A stretch of 41,297 bases of DNA from Planctomycetota bacterium (GTDB lineage Bacteria; Planctomycetota; UBA8108; JACQVS01): NCBI GenBank assembly GCA_016209605.1, contig JACQVS010000239.1:1-41297 (forward strand), read 5' to 3'. The notes below the pieces were generated by a model. It made no database searches, was not told where the DNA came from, and saw nothing but the letters and a program-made list of their open reading frames with translations. This document shows positions 1-7,784 of the stretch, piece by piece. The translations under genes were made by a program, and so were the position numbers. How positions within the stretch are numbered: position 1 is the stretch's first letter; every line of letters starts with the position of its first letter.

Positions 1-480
1 CGCCCTCCTCCCAGGTCTCGAGGTCGATCATGCGCAGGCCGGCCTGGTTCCACTCCTCCCATTTCTTGGTGAAGCTATCGGGGCCGTCGCTCCAGTTGCT
101 GGTGATCCAGGCGGCGTGGCCGTCGTTGCCGGCGCGGAAGAGACCGGCGTATACCCGGGCGCGGCCCTCGGTCCAGGTCTCGAAATCGATCATGCGCAAA
201 CCGCCCTTCTCGAATTCTTCCCACTTCTTGGTGAAGCTATCGGGGCCGTCGCTCCAGTTGCTGGTGATCCAGGCGGCGTGGCCGTCATTGCCGGCGCGGA
301 AGATGCCGGCGTAGACGCGCACGGCGCCTTCGGTATAGGTCTCGAAATCGACCATGCGCAGGCCGTTCCGCTCGAACTCCGCCCATTGCGAGAGGAAGCT
401 TTCGGGGCCGCTCCCCCAGTTGCTGGTGATCCAGGCGGCGTGGGCATCGCTAGCGGCGCGGAAGAGACCGGCAAAGAGAT
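1..480 (-). repeat. 162-bp in-frame direct repeats
   Basis: The string cttggtgaagctatcggggc occurs at 65 and again at 227, exactly 162 bases apart, and a diverged version occurs at about 389. The period is 54 codons, so copies expand or contract without breaking frame. The two outer units are close to identical while the unit nearest the signal peptide has drifted, as expected from recent tandem duplication. The array runs past base 1, so the copy number is unknown. Confidence 0.85.
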
Positions 481-553
481 TCTGGGAGCGGGCCGGGGGG
501 GACAAGAATGACCAAGAAAGTAGGACCGAAAGCAACCAAGCTAACTTCTTCAT
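1..553 (-). CDS. Secreted tandem-repeat protein (BTRD1-like), 3' end outside window
   Basis: The frame opens at an ATG at 553 preceded by AGAAGGG about 7 bases upstream and stays open to base 1, so the C-terminus is missing. The product starts with a signal peptide (MKKLAWLLSVLLSW, cleavage near PPARSQ), followed by at least three copies of a 54-residue unit. Each unit has an AG.FRAG start, then DGHAAWITSNW, a GPDSF..KWEEF stretch and a GLRMIDFET end. This pattern resembles the 'bacterial tandem repeat domain 1' family found in secreted or surface proteins; the family name is from memory and its function is poorly known. Units two and three are almost identical in DNA. It is most likely an exported repeat protein without a visible catalytic motif. 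It lies downstream of, and in the same direction as, the HTH/zinc-ribbon gene, but 231 bases separate them. Confidence 0.8.
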   Translation of the reverse strand, partial: MKKLAWLLSVLLSWSFLSPPARSQNLFAGLFRAASDAHAAWITSNWGSGPESFLSQWAEFERNGLRMVDFETYTEGAVRVYAGIFRAGNDGHAAWITSNWSDGPDSFTKKWEEFEKGGLRMIDFETWTEGRARVYAGLFRAGNDGHAAWITSNWSDGPDSFTKKWEEWNQAGLRMIDLETWEEG

Positions 554-650
554 GGCGTTTCCCTTCTGCAGGTGACCTCGAAACAAAACACATTTTACGA
601 CATCCGATTCGCTAAAAGGCAAAATCCGCGCCCATTTAGTCCAATATCTC

Positions 651-668
651 AAGGATTCTATAATCCTT
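651..668. other. Small hairpin in an AT-rich intergenic region
   Basis: The 231-base gap 554-784 between two minus-strand genes is strikingly AT-rich compared with its surroundings. It holds AAGGATT, a four-base loop and AATCCTT at 651-668, followed on the plus strand by a T/A-rich run. Both flanking genes are on the minus strand, where the hairpin has no U tract, so a terminator for the upstream gene is not well supported. The region probably contains the promoter of the repeat-protein gene; no convincing -35/-10 pair was found. Confidence 0.35.
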
Positions 669-784
669 TTAAATTTTAGGATTTGAGGATTTCTTGATGC
701 TTTTTGGATAAGAGGCGAGTGGAATTAAAATAACAAAATAATTGTCATTCGAATTCCAAAAGCGCCCAGGCAACAAAAAACTTG

Positions 785-1102
785 TCAGGAGGAAGGGTTT
801 TCCTGCCGGCAACCCCCCTCAGCCACCAGGTGAAACTCCGGGGCGCTGATGTGCTCGCTCCTACAACGCGGGCAGCGGGAGGGCTTGTTGAAATGCTTGC
901 GGCCGCGAAATTTAAAGCCACAGGCGAGGCACTCCGGATCCGCCTGAACGAGCCGGGCGCCACCCTTCAAGCCGCGGCGGATGTGCTCGAGATCTTCAAG
1001 GATCACCTTTACCGGAGTCTTGAAACGCTGCGCCAGGTCCATGAGGGTCATGGGCCCCTGCCGGAGAGCTTCGATGAGGGACTGCCGCCGGGTTCTTTCC
1101 AT
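785..1102 (-). CDS. Small HTH/zinc-ribbon transcriptional regulator (COG3357-like)
   Basis: The product has 105 residues. The N-terminal half (residues about 5-50) looks like a winged-helix reader: an LIEALRQGPMTLMDLAQRF segment followed by VKVILEDLEHIRRGL. The C-terminal half (about 55-95) has two cysteine knuckles, CLACGF and CPRC, with HISAPEF after the second, a typical zinc ribbon. This order matches the predicted regulator family COG3357, better known from archaea. The start at 1102 has no clear ribosome site, so it may be leaderless. The neighbours are an exported repeat protein and a divergent giant exported protein, so control of one of them is possible but is only inference. Confidence 0.75.
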   Translation of the reverse strand: MERTRRQSLIEALRQGPMTLMDLAQRFKTPVKVILEDLEHIRRGLKGGARLVQADPECLACGFKFRGRKHFNKPSRCPRCRSEHISAPEFHLVAEGGCRQENPSS

Positions 1103-1226
1103 GGGTGGACAGGGGATCTCAGTTCGTTAGAAATTCCTGGTAGCGCAAAGCGCCGGTAAGGTTTACGATAGCCTATGGATCAAGCCTTGACAAGATTTCG
1201 AGAGCAAGTATTTGAGAGAGAACGAG

Positions 1227-4200
1227 ATGTTGAGTGTTTTTACGCCTTGGGGATTCCCGGTTTTTCGCCCCAAAAGCTCCTTTCCATTCACCCTCGCCTT
1301 TCTCGTCTTTACCGGTCCCGCCTTCCCCGGCATCACCATCACCGAGATCCACTACGCTCCCGCCGATGCCGACGGCAATCCGCAGCCGCAGCTCGAATTC
1401 GTCGAACTCTTTAACGGCAGCCCGGCGGCCTTCGACTTGACCGGCTATCGGTTCACCGCCGGCATCCTCTTCGAGTTCATTGACCGGACCTTCTTGAGCG
1501 GCCGGAGCTTTCTGGTGGTGTGTAAGGATGTCGATGCCGTGAAGGCGGCCTACGGCATCGACAACGCCGTGGGCAACTTCCAGGGCATCCTCGACAACGC
1601 CGGCGAAGAGGTGGCCCTTGCCAATCCGCAGGGAGCGGTGGTGTGCAAGGTGGAGTACAACGACCGCGGCAAATGGCCGGCCGGCGCGAAAGGCACCGGC
1701 CACTCCCTGTCGCTCCTTTACGAGTACAGCGATCCCTCGGAGCCGGAGAACTGGGCTCTCAGCACCGCGATGGGAGGAACGCCGGGCGCTCCCAATTTCG
1801 GCGGCCTGGTGAGCTTCCAGGACACCGTGATCGTTGACGCCGGCGCCGCCTGGAGGTACTTCAAGGGCACTCTAGAAGCCTCGAATCCCGTCACCGCGTG
1901 GCGGCAGCTCGACTTCAACGATGCGGGCTGGCTCGGCGGCCCCACGGGAATCGGCTATGGCGATGGCGATGACGCCACCGAGCTTACCGACATGCAGAAC
2001 TCTTATCTCTCGGTTTTTTGCAGGAAGGGATTCACGATCGCGGACACGTCGCAGATCGAGCAGCTGGTCCTCAATATCGCCTATGACGATGGCTTCGTCG
2101 TCTATTTGAACGGCACCCAGGTGGCCTCCCGCAACATGAACAACGGCACGGCCTTCAACGATCCGGCCTCGGCGACCGTCAGCGAGCTGCCGGTGGTGGA
2201 GGACATTGACTTTAGCAGCTTCAAAAACCTCCTCCAGAACGGCGACAACATCCTCGCTGTCCAGATCCATAACAGCAGCCTGGGCAGCTCCGACCTATCC
2301 ATGATCCCCAAGCTGGTCAGCCGGCGCACGATCGAGCCTGGCGCCACGAGTAGCATTCCGGTGGTGATCAACGAAGGCCACTGCCGGGCGGCGAGCGGGC
2401 GCTTCATCGAGCTTTACAATACCAGCAACGCCGCCGTCGATCTGTCCGGATACCACCTCACCGATGACTTCGCCAAGCTCAAGAAGCACACCATCCCCGG
2501 CGGGACCACCATCCCCGCCCGAGGGTGGCTTTCCTTCAGCGAGGCCCAGGTGGGGCTCGACCTGTCGATCGTTCCTGGGGTCAAGGACCGGGTGAGCATC
2601 GCCTTGACCAATCCCGCCGGCCTACGGGTGGTGGATGCGGTGATCTTCAAGCCCGAGGTCGACCAGAAAAGCGAGGCGCGGTTTCCCGATGGCGCCAGGA
2701 GTTTCGCCGCCGCCGCCGACCCGACGCCGGGAGCCGAGAACGCCGCGACGGTGATCAAGGAGGTCGTCTTCAACGAGATCATGTACCATCCCATGAGCCG
2801 CGATGACAACTATGAGTACATCGAACTCTACAACCGCGGCCCGGCGAGCGTTGACCTGAGCGACTGGAAAGTGGAGGGCGTGGGGCTTACCTTTCCTCCC
2901 GGCGCCTCCCTCGCCTCCGGCGCCTACCTGGTGATCGCCAGGAACCCCGACCGCATCAAGGCCACATACGGACTGTCCTCGAGCGCCGTCCTGGGCACCG
3001 CCTGGACGGGATCGCTGCGCTACGGCGGCGAGCGCTTGAACCTGGTCGATCCGAACGGCAACATCGCCGACACCGTCCGTTTCCACGATGGCGGCGACTG
3101 GCCGATCTGGGCCGATGGCGGCGGCTCCTCCCTCGAGCGCATCGACCCGATGAGCGAATCGGATGCAGCCGCCTCCTGGGATGCCAGCGACGACTCCGCC
3201 AAGGCGACCCTGCAAGTCATTGGCTATACCAACGTCCCCTACGGCGGCGGCGAGTCGGACTTCGGCATCATGCTGGCGGATGAAGGGATCGTGCTCATCG
3301 ATGACCTCACCCTGACCAAGGCCGGCACGGGGACCAACTTGATCTCCAACGGCACCTTCGACGCCGGCACGTCCCCCTGGCGGATCGAGGGCACGCATAT
3401 CCGATCGGGCCGCACCACCAGCCCGGGAGAGGTCCTGCGCGGCTCCGGGTCCCTGAAGCTGATCTGCTGGAACGGCGGCGGCGATTACAAGGTCAACCGC
3501 ATCGAGACCGACACCGCCACCCAGACCACTGGCAATTACAACGTCTCCTTCACCGCCCGGTGGGTGGTGGGGAGCCCGAGGATCATCTGCATCGGCGATT
3601 ACAACGTCAGCCAGCCCCAGAATCCCGGCCTGGCCGGCTCCTTGTCCCTCTACCTCCCCGCCCGCCTGGGGACCCCCGGCGCGGCGAACAGCGTCACCTT
3701 GCGGCAGATCCAGAAGACCGGCTCCGACAACCTCGGGCCGGCGATCGACCAGGTGGCCCACTCGCCGGGAGTGCCGGAGGCCAGCGAGACGGTCACGGTG
3801 CGCGCGCGGGTCCGCGATCCGGACGGCGTCAGCGCGGTGAGGCTTATTTACCGCAACGACACGCCCGCCGGCGCCTTCACCCAGGCCGCCATGGCCGATG
3901 CCGCCGGCGACGGCGTTTACACCGCCACGATTCCAGGCCAGGCCCTGGGCACGCGCGTGCTCTTTTACATCGAGGCCGCCGATGGCCAGGGCCGGCTCTC
4001 CCGCTATCCCGCCAACCCGTTCGAGCGGACCCATCCGCCGATCGTCAACCCCGCCTCCCCGCAGCCGAACGATTATCTTTACTGCATGTACCGCCACGAC
4101 ACCCGCAACGTCTCGACCGGCAACCTCAGCTACCGCTTTGTCCTCAACCAGCCCAACCAGGACTACCTGGCCACCCGCCGCGTGCTCTCCAACGAGATGG

Positions 4201-6089
4201 TCGATGGGACGTTCATCTTCGGAAGCTCCGATGTCTACTACAACACCAAGGTTCGCTTCGCCGGCAGCCCGTGGCTGCGTGGCGGCGGCGGAACCTGGGG
4301 CAAGAGCTACGGCATCGAGATGCCCAAGGACCATCTCCTCCACGGCCGGAAGGGAAATTTCAACCTCGACAACCACGGCAGCGACGGCCGCGAGCGGATC
4401 TCCCACTACCTCATGCGCTACAACGCCGGCTCCACCATCCTCCCCTACTTCGATTTCCAAGCCCTGGTGCGCTTCCAGCTGAACGATGTGTTCACCTCAA
4501 CCTACGAAGCGCTTGACAAGCCCAACGCCGATTACCTCGAGTTCTGGTTCCCGGATGCCGAGGGCGGGCCGTTCTTCGAAATGGATGACCGCTTCAGCTT
4601 CGATGACAACGGCAACAAGACCAACAACGCCGAGGGCCATGTCCTTTATCCGCCCTACGGAGCGACCAGCGGCGGCGGCAACAAGGAGAACTACCGCTGG
4701 TTCTTCATCCCGCGCGGCGGCACGAACAAGATCTTCGATGATTTCCAGCCGCTCCAGGAACTGTGCCGGATCATGGATTCCCGAATGACCGCGGACAGCG
4801 CTTTTGACACCCAGATCTTTAACGTTTTCGATGTGGAGGAGGTGCTGCGGGTGTGGTCCATCGAGATGAACATCGACGACTGGGACACCTGGGCCGGCAA
4901 CCGCGGCAAGAACTGCTACTTCTACCAGTCGCCGGTGGACGGCCTCTGGCGCTTGATCCCCTGGGACATCGAGCTGACTTATGGCGATACCAATTCCTTC
5001 GGCATGCCGGCGAGCGCGAGCCAGACCTACGCCAACCACTTCTCCGAAATCCAGCGCATGATCAACCGCCCGCGCGTGAAGCGCATGTATTACGGCATCC
5101 TGGCCGAGCAGGTCAACACCGCTTCCGGCTTCTTCCACTCCGGCTACCTCTCGCCGCTCCTGCAGCGGCTCTCTTCCAGCGGCGTGGGCAACACCAACCA
5201 GGTGAGCGGCTTCATCGACACCCGCGCCAACTCCATTCGCAACTGGATCCGGGGCGCAGTCTATCCGCAGGTGCGCCTCGCGATCACCACCAACCTCGGC
5301 AATCCCTTGATCGCCGCGGGCGTCACCGTGGATCTGGCGGGCGATGCGCCCGCCGACGTGTTTTACCTCAACGTGGCGAGGAACGGAGCGGCGCTCAACA
5401 GCAATGAATTGACGGTGGCTTTCTCGAACGTCAACATGACCGGCTGGTCGATCAAGGGCATCCCGCTCGTCCCCGGCGTCAACGCCATCGAGGTCTTTGG
5501 CTTCGGCTCCAGGGGGGAGCTGGTCGATTCGGACAGCATCCAGGTCACCTCGAACGTGAACTGGAACCGGCCGGCGATCGCCGAGGTCATGCCGGCGCAA
5601 GGGGCGGTGGGGGACTCGGTGGTCATCACCGGGGCCGACTTCCACACCGGCTTGAAGGCCATCTTTGGCTCCGTGGAATCCACCGATGTGACCTTCAACG
5701 AGGCCAGCGATCCGGCTCATATCACCGCCGTGGTTCCCAGCGGGCTTTCACCGACCATCACGGCCGTGGTGGTTCGCAATCTCGATGGCCAGAGCTCGCT
5801 GGCGGTCCTCTTCACGGTGCTGCCGCCGACCCCGAAGTTCATCCGCGGCGATGCCAACCGCGACAACGCGGTGGACATGAGCGATGCGGTGCGGATCCTG
5901 CTCCATCTCTTCAAAGGCGTCTCGGTGAGCTGCCGCGACGCTCTCGATGTCAATGACAGCGGCACCCTGGACACGACCGACGCGGTTTATCTGCTGCTCC
6001 ACCTCTTCAGGCGCGGCCCCGCCCCCAACCCCCCTTATCCAGCGGCAGGGAGCGACCCGCCGGGGGACAGTCTGGACTGCCAAAACTAG
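1227..6089 (+). CDS. Giant exported LTD / CotH-kinase / IPT / dockerin-like protein
   Basis: About 1,620 residues. The ATG at 1227, with GAGAGAG just upstream, is preferred to an in-frame TTG at 1212. After a signal-type N-terminus (hydrophobic about 20-34) the order is: LTD1 (about 35-190), a jelly-roll-like domain with FDDGFVVYLNG-type features (about 200-365), LTD2 (about 378-505), LTD3 (VVFNEIMYHP, about 513-660), a second sandwich-like region (about 670-800), an Ig-like domain (about 834-930), a CotH-type domain (about 950-1340, with NIDDWDTWAGNRGKNCYFY and PWDIELTYGD), an IPT/TIG domain (about 1445-1533), and a C-terminal pair of EF-hand loops (GDANRDNAVDMSD and DVNDSGTLDTTD). CotH proteins of spore formers are atypical kinases; a role here as a surface or matrix protein with a kinase-like fold is inference. 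The stop overlaps the convergent peptidase stop in a shared CTAG. Confidence 0.88.
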   Translation: MLSVFTPWGFPVFRPKSSFPFTLAFLVFTGPAFPGITITEIHYAPADADGNPQPQLEFVELFNGSPAAFDLTGYRFTAGILFEFIDRTFLSGRSFLVVCKDVDAVKAAYGIDNAVGNFQGILDNAGEEVALANPQGAVVCKVEYNDRGKWPAGAKGTGHSLSLLYEYSDPSEPENWALSTAMGGTPGAPNFGGLVSFQDTVIVDAGAAWRYFKGTLEASNPVTAWRQLDFNDAGWLGGPTGIGYGDGDDATELTDMQNSYLSVFCRKGFTIADTSQIEQLVLNIAYDDGFVVYLNGTQVASRNMNNGTAFNDPASATVSELPVVEDIDFSSFKNLLQNGDNILAVQIHNSSLGSSDLSMIPKLVSRRTIEPGATSSIPVVINEGHCRAASGRFIELYNTSNAAVDLSGYHLTDDFAKLKKHTIPGGTTIPARGWLSFSEAQVGLDLSIVPGVKDRVSIALTNPAGLRVVDAVIFKPEVDQKSEARFPDGARSFAAAADPTPGAENAATVIKEVVFNEIMYHPMSRDDNYEYIELYNRGPASVDLSDWKVEGVGLTFPPGASLASGAYLVIARNPDRIKATYGLSSSAVLGTAWTGSLRYGGERLNLVDPNGNIADTVRFHDGGDWPIWADGGGSSLERIDPMSESDAAASWDASDDSAKATLQVIGYTNVPYGGGESDFGIMLADEGIVLIDDLTLTKAGTGTNLISNGTFDAGTSPWRIEGTHIRSGRTTSPGEVLRGSGSLKLICWNGGGDYKVNRIETDTATQTTGNYNVSFTARWVVGSPRIICIGDYNVSQPQNPGLAGSLSLYLPARLGTPGAANSVTLRQIQKTGSDNLGPAIDQVAHSPGVPEASETVTVRARVRDPDGVSAVRLIYRNDTPAGAFTQAAMADAAGDGVYTATIPGQALGTRVLFYIEAADGQGRLSRYPANPFERTHPPIVNPASPQPNDYLYCMYRHDTRNVSTGNLSYRFVLNQPNQDYLATRRVLSNEMVDGTFIFGSSDVYYNTKVRFAGSPWLRGGGGTWGKSYGIEMPKDHLLHGRKGNFNLDNHGSDGRERISHYLMRYNAGSTILPYFDFQALVRFQLNDVFTSTYEALDKPNADYLEFWFPDAEGGPFFEMDDRFSFDDNGNKTNNAEGHVLYPPYGATSGGGNKENYRWFFIPRGGTNKIFDDFQPLQELCRIMDSRMTADSAFDTQIFNVFDVEEVLRVWSIEMNIDDWDTWAGNRGKNCYFYQSPVDGLWRLIPWDIELTYGDTNSFGMPASASQTYANHFSEIQRMINRPRVKRMYYGILAEQVNTASGFFHSGYLSPLLQRLSSSGVGNTNQVSGFIDTRANSIRNWIRGAVYPQVRLAITTNLGNPLIAAGVTVDLAGDAPADVFYLNVARNGAALNSNELTVAFSNVNMTGWSIKGIPLVPGVNAIEVFGFGSRGELVDSDSIQVTSNVNWNRPAIAEVMPAQGAVGDSVVITGADFHTGLKAIFGSVESTDVTFNEASDPAHITAVVPSGLSPTITAVVVRNLDGQSSLAVLFTVLPPTPKFIRGDANRDNAVDMSDAVRILLHLFKGVSVSCRDALDVNDSGTLDTTDAVYLLLHLFRRGPAPNPPYPAAGSDPPGDSLDCQN

Positions 6090-7489
6090 TTTTTGACCGA
6101 CATGATGAAATTCTTCCACTCCTTGTCGAACTTGCTCAAGTTGATCTTCGCGAAGCTCTGCTCGAAGGCCTTCTCGGGGTCGTGGCCCTTGGTGAGAGCG
6201 TTGAAATAGCCGCTCACCACATTTTTATAATCGTACTTGTTGTTTTCGAAGATGAAGTAGAACATCGCCCACGACTGGGCGTAGCAAACGCCGATGACCT
6301 CGGGGTCGTACATTTCCGCCTGGGTCATCTGCATCAGGTCCACCGAGGGGAGGGCGCGCTGAGCCGGGATGAAATACTGGATGGCTTGGAGCCGCCAGGA
6401 ATTGGGCCGCGACACCATCCTGTCCACCCCGCCCTGGCGCTCGTGCTGGAAGGCGCCGAAGTAGTCGGCCAGCCCCTCGTTGAACCACGAGGGGGCCAGC
6501 TCCATGTAATCGTGCAGGAACTGGTGGAAGGCTTCGTGCCTCAAGACCAGGAAGGTGTCCTCCTTCTTGGGGTACTTGAAGAGGAAGAGGCGGCGGAAGA
6601 TGGGGCTGTAGTGGCCTCCCGCCATGGGCGGTCCGCCGCCGCGGTGGTAGGCGGCCTTGTCCTTGAACACCCAGATTTCGTATTTGCGCTCGGGCCTCTT
6701 GACGGTGGGGAAGACGCGGCTGTAAGCGGCGCGCATCAGCTCCGCGATCTCGGCGACCTCCGCGGCGAATTCCTGCGACACGGGAGTCTGCAGCTGGTAG
6801 TTTTCCGTCTCCACCTTGAACGTCTCCCCCCAGTCGGGCCCCTTGATGCCGGACTGCAGGGCCTTGACCATCGCTTCGCGCAGCGGGGTGCTTTCCTTCG
6901 CCTCGACTTTTTCATACAAGGCTTTGGCCTCCTCCAGGCGGCCGAGGCGGATCAAGGCCCCCGCCTTCCTCTCCATGCCGAGGAGGTACTTCGACTTCAG
7001 TTTCAAGGCCTTGTCGTAGAAGGGGAGGGAGCCTTTGACGTCCTTCTGCCAGATATAAACGTCGCCGAGCTCCACGAAAGCCTCGTGGAAGTGCGGATTG
7101 AGCTTCACCGCCTTCTCGAGGGCGGTCTTCGCCCGCGGGAAGTTCTTCTTTATCTGATAGGCGACGCCGAGGTAGTAATGCGGCACCGGGGACTTGGGGG
7201 CGTTCGAGCAGGCGGTCTCGAGGCGCTTCACCGCCTCGATGACCAGGCGGTCGCGGTCGTTCTTGGAACCTTCCGCCTTCTTGAAGGCGGCGATCGCGTC
7301 CTCGACCGATTTCCGGCTCGCCTTCGGCACCTCTTCGCCGAGGAGGAGGTTATCCGAAGGTGGGGCGACGGTCTTGCCAGCGCCCTTCTTATCTTCCTCG
7401 GCGAGGAGCCTTGGGTGATGGGGCGTGAGGAGGCCGGTGGCCAGAAGGGCCAGAAACAACGGAAAGATCTTGGTTTTCGAAATTCTCAT
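6086..7489 (-). CDS. Exported TPR-containing zinc metallopeptidase (DUF1570/gluzincin-like)
   Basis: The product has 467 residues from the ATG at 7489, where MRISKTKIFPLFLALLATG forms a signal peptide. A longer open frame reaches 7690 but runs through the repeat element and is unlikely to be translated. Residues about 90-190 contain TPR-like helices (PVPHYYLGVAYQ, HFHEAFVELGDVY, LGMERKAGALIRLGRLEEA). The C-terminal part has HEAFHQFLHDYM near residue 318 and NEGLADYFG about 20 residues later, the HExxH plus E-x-x-A/D zinc site of gluzincin peptidases. The combination is common in exported planctomycete proteins of the DUF1570 kind. The substrate is unknown. The leader is formed by the inverted-end element, with AGAGAG before the start. 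Confidence 0.85.
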   Translation of the reverse strand: MRISKTKIFPLFLALLATGLLTPHHPRLLAEEDKKGAGKTVAPPSDNLLLGEEVPKASRKSVEDAIAAFKKAEGSKNDRDRLVIEAVKRLETACSNAPKSPVPHYYLGVAYQIKKNFPRAKTALEKAVKLNPHFHEAFVELGDVYIWQKDVKGSLPFYDKALKLKSKYLLGMERKAGALIRLGRLEEAKALYEKVEAKESTPLREAMVKALQSGIKGPDWGETFKVETENYQLQTPVSQEFAAEVAEIAELMRAAYSRVFPTVKRPERKYEIWVFKDKAAYHRGGGPPMAGGHYSPIFRRLFLFKYPKKEDTFLVLRHEAFHQFLHDYMELAPSWFNEGLADYFGAFQHERQGGVDRMVSRPNSWRLQAIQYFIPAQRALPSVDLMQMTQAEMYDPEVIGVCYAQSWAMFYFIFENNKYDYKNVVSGYFNALTKGHDPEKAFEQSFAKINLSKFDKEWKNFIMSVKN

Positions 7490-7499
7490 GGGAGACTCT

Positions 7500-7694
7500 C
7501 TTAGTGCCGGCTTTCTTAAATCTTTGTATGGCGATGCCGGCGCTTTTGTCTCCTGGCGGCGTCGGGCACCGACCGCGAAGCGGTTGGTCGCGCTCGTTGA
7601 TACTCCGTCCCGTATCAACTCCGCTCGCGCGCCTTGCCAGTAGCCAAAATCGCTCGGCCTGACCCTACAATCTTTTGCGAAAGACGGCACTTAG
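7500..7694. mobile_element. MITE-like element with terminal inverted repeats, copy 1
   Basis: The left end (from 7505) reads TGCCGGCTTTC and the right end (to 7689) reads GAAAGACGGCA, inverted copies with one mismatch; the wider ends match at 24 of 32 positions. CTTAG lies directly outside both ends (7500-7504 and 7690-7694) in direct orientation, like a target-site duplication. Inside are a TTGATAC/GTATCAA stem at about 7597-7618 and an ACCGC-GAA-GCGGT stem at about 7569-7581. It has no coding capacity of its own. A related left end occurs at 41221. It could be a non-autonomous transposable element or a structured intergenic repeat; transposition was not observed. Confidence 0.65.
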
Positions 7695-7700
7695 TATAAA
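7695..7700 (+). promoter_or_regulatory. Possible -10 element for the Hsp33-like gene
   Basis: TATAAA follows directly after the right flank of the inverted-end element. No convincing -35 hexamer lies 16-18 bases upstream. If used, transcription would start near 7707 and place the 7724-7773 inverted repeat in the 5' leader. This is weak evidence. Confidence 0.25.
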
Positions 7701-7723
7701 ACCGCCAGATCTCCTTGCACCAG

Positions 7724-7773
7724 TTTTTCATTGTAAATTTTGGCCGCGGGCGGCCAGAATTTGCAATGAAAAA
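7724..7773. promoter_or_regulatory. 24-bp-arm inverted repeat just upstream of the Hsp33-like start
   Basis: The left arm (7724-7747, TTTTTCATTG...GGCCGC) is complementary to the right arm (7750-7773) over 24 positions with a nominal two-base loop. Only two positions are not Watson-Crick and both would be G-U pairs in RNA. The right arm ends 11 bases before the ATG at 7785. The T run is 5' and the A run 3' on both strands, the reverse of an intrinsic terminator, so an operator or a leader-RNA hairpin controlling the chaperone gene is more likely. Confidence 0.7.
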
Positions 7774-7784
7774 GAAAAAAAATT

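Noticed and set aside
1..480. CRISPR array
   Set aside because: The 162-bp period lies in an open frame with a signal peptide; there are no short repeats with unique spacers.
1187..1215. Promoter with perfect TTGACA upstream of the LTD/CotH gene
   Set aside because: The -10 position is only TATTTG and would overlap the ribosome site, leaving almost no leader; not convincing.
2622..4460. 612-codon open frame antisense to the LTD/CotH gene
   Set aside because: Composition is typical of an antisense frame in high-GC coding DNA (long runs of V, G, A, D); it has no domain, signal or ribosome site. The plus-strand frame has clear domains throughout.
4497..5720. 407-codon open frame antisense to the CotH region
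   Set aside because: Same reason: H/R/V/D-rich sequence with no recognisable motif, opposite a well-supported gene.
6182..7504. 440-codon plus-strand frame opposite the metallopeptidase
   Set aside because: The minus strand has a signal peptide, TPR and HExxH site; the plus-strand product is a mirror sequence rich in E/G/L/V without motifs.
7490..7690. N-terminal extension of the metallopeptidase by 67 residues
   Set aside because: The extension crosses the inverted-end element, and a proper signal peptide begins at 7489.
7724..7773. Intrinsic bidirectional terminator
   Set aside because: The T run lies 5' and the A run 3' of the stem on both strands, the reverse of what termination needs.
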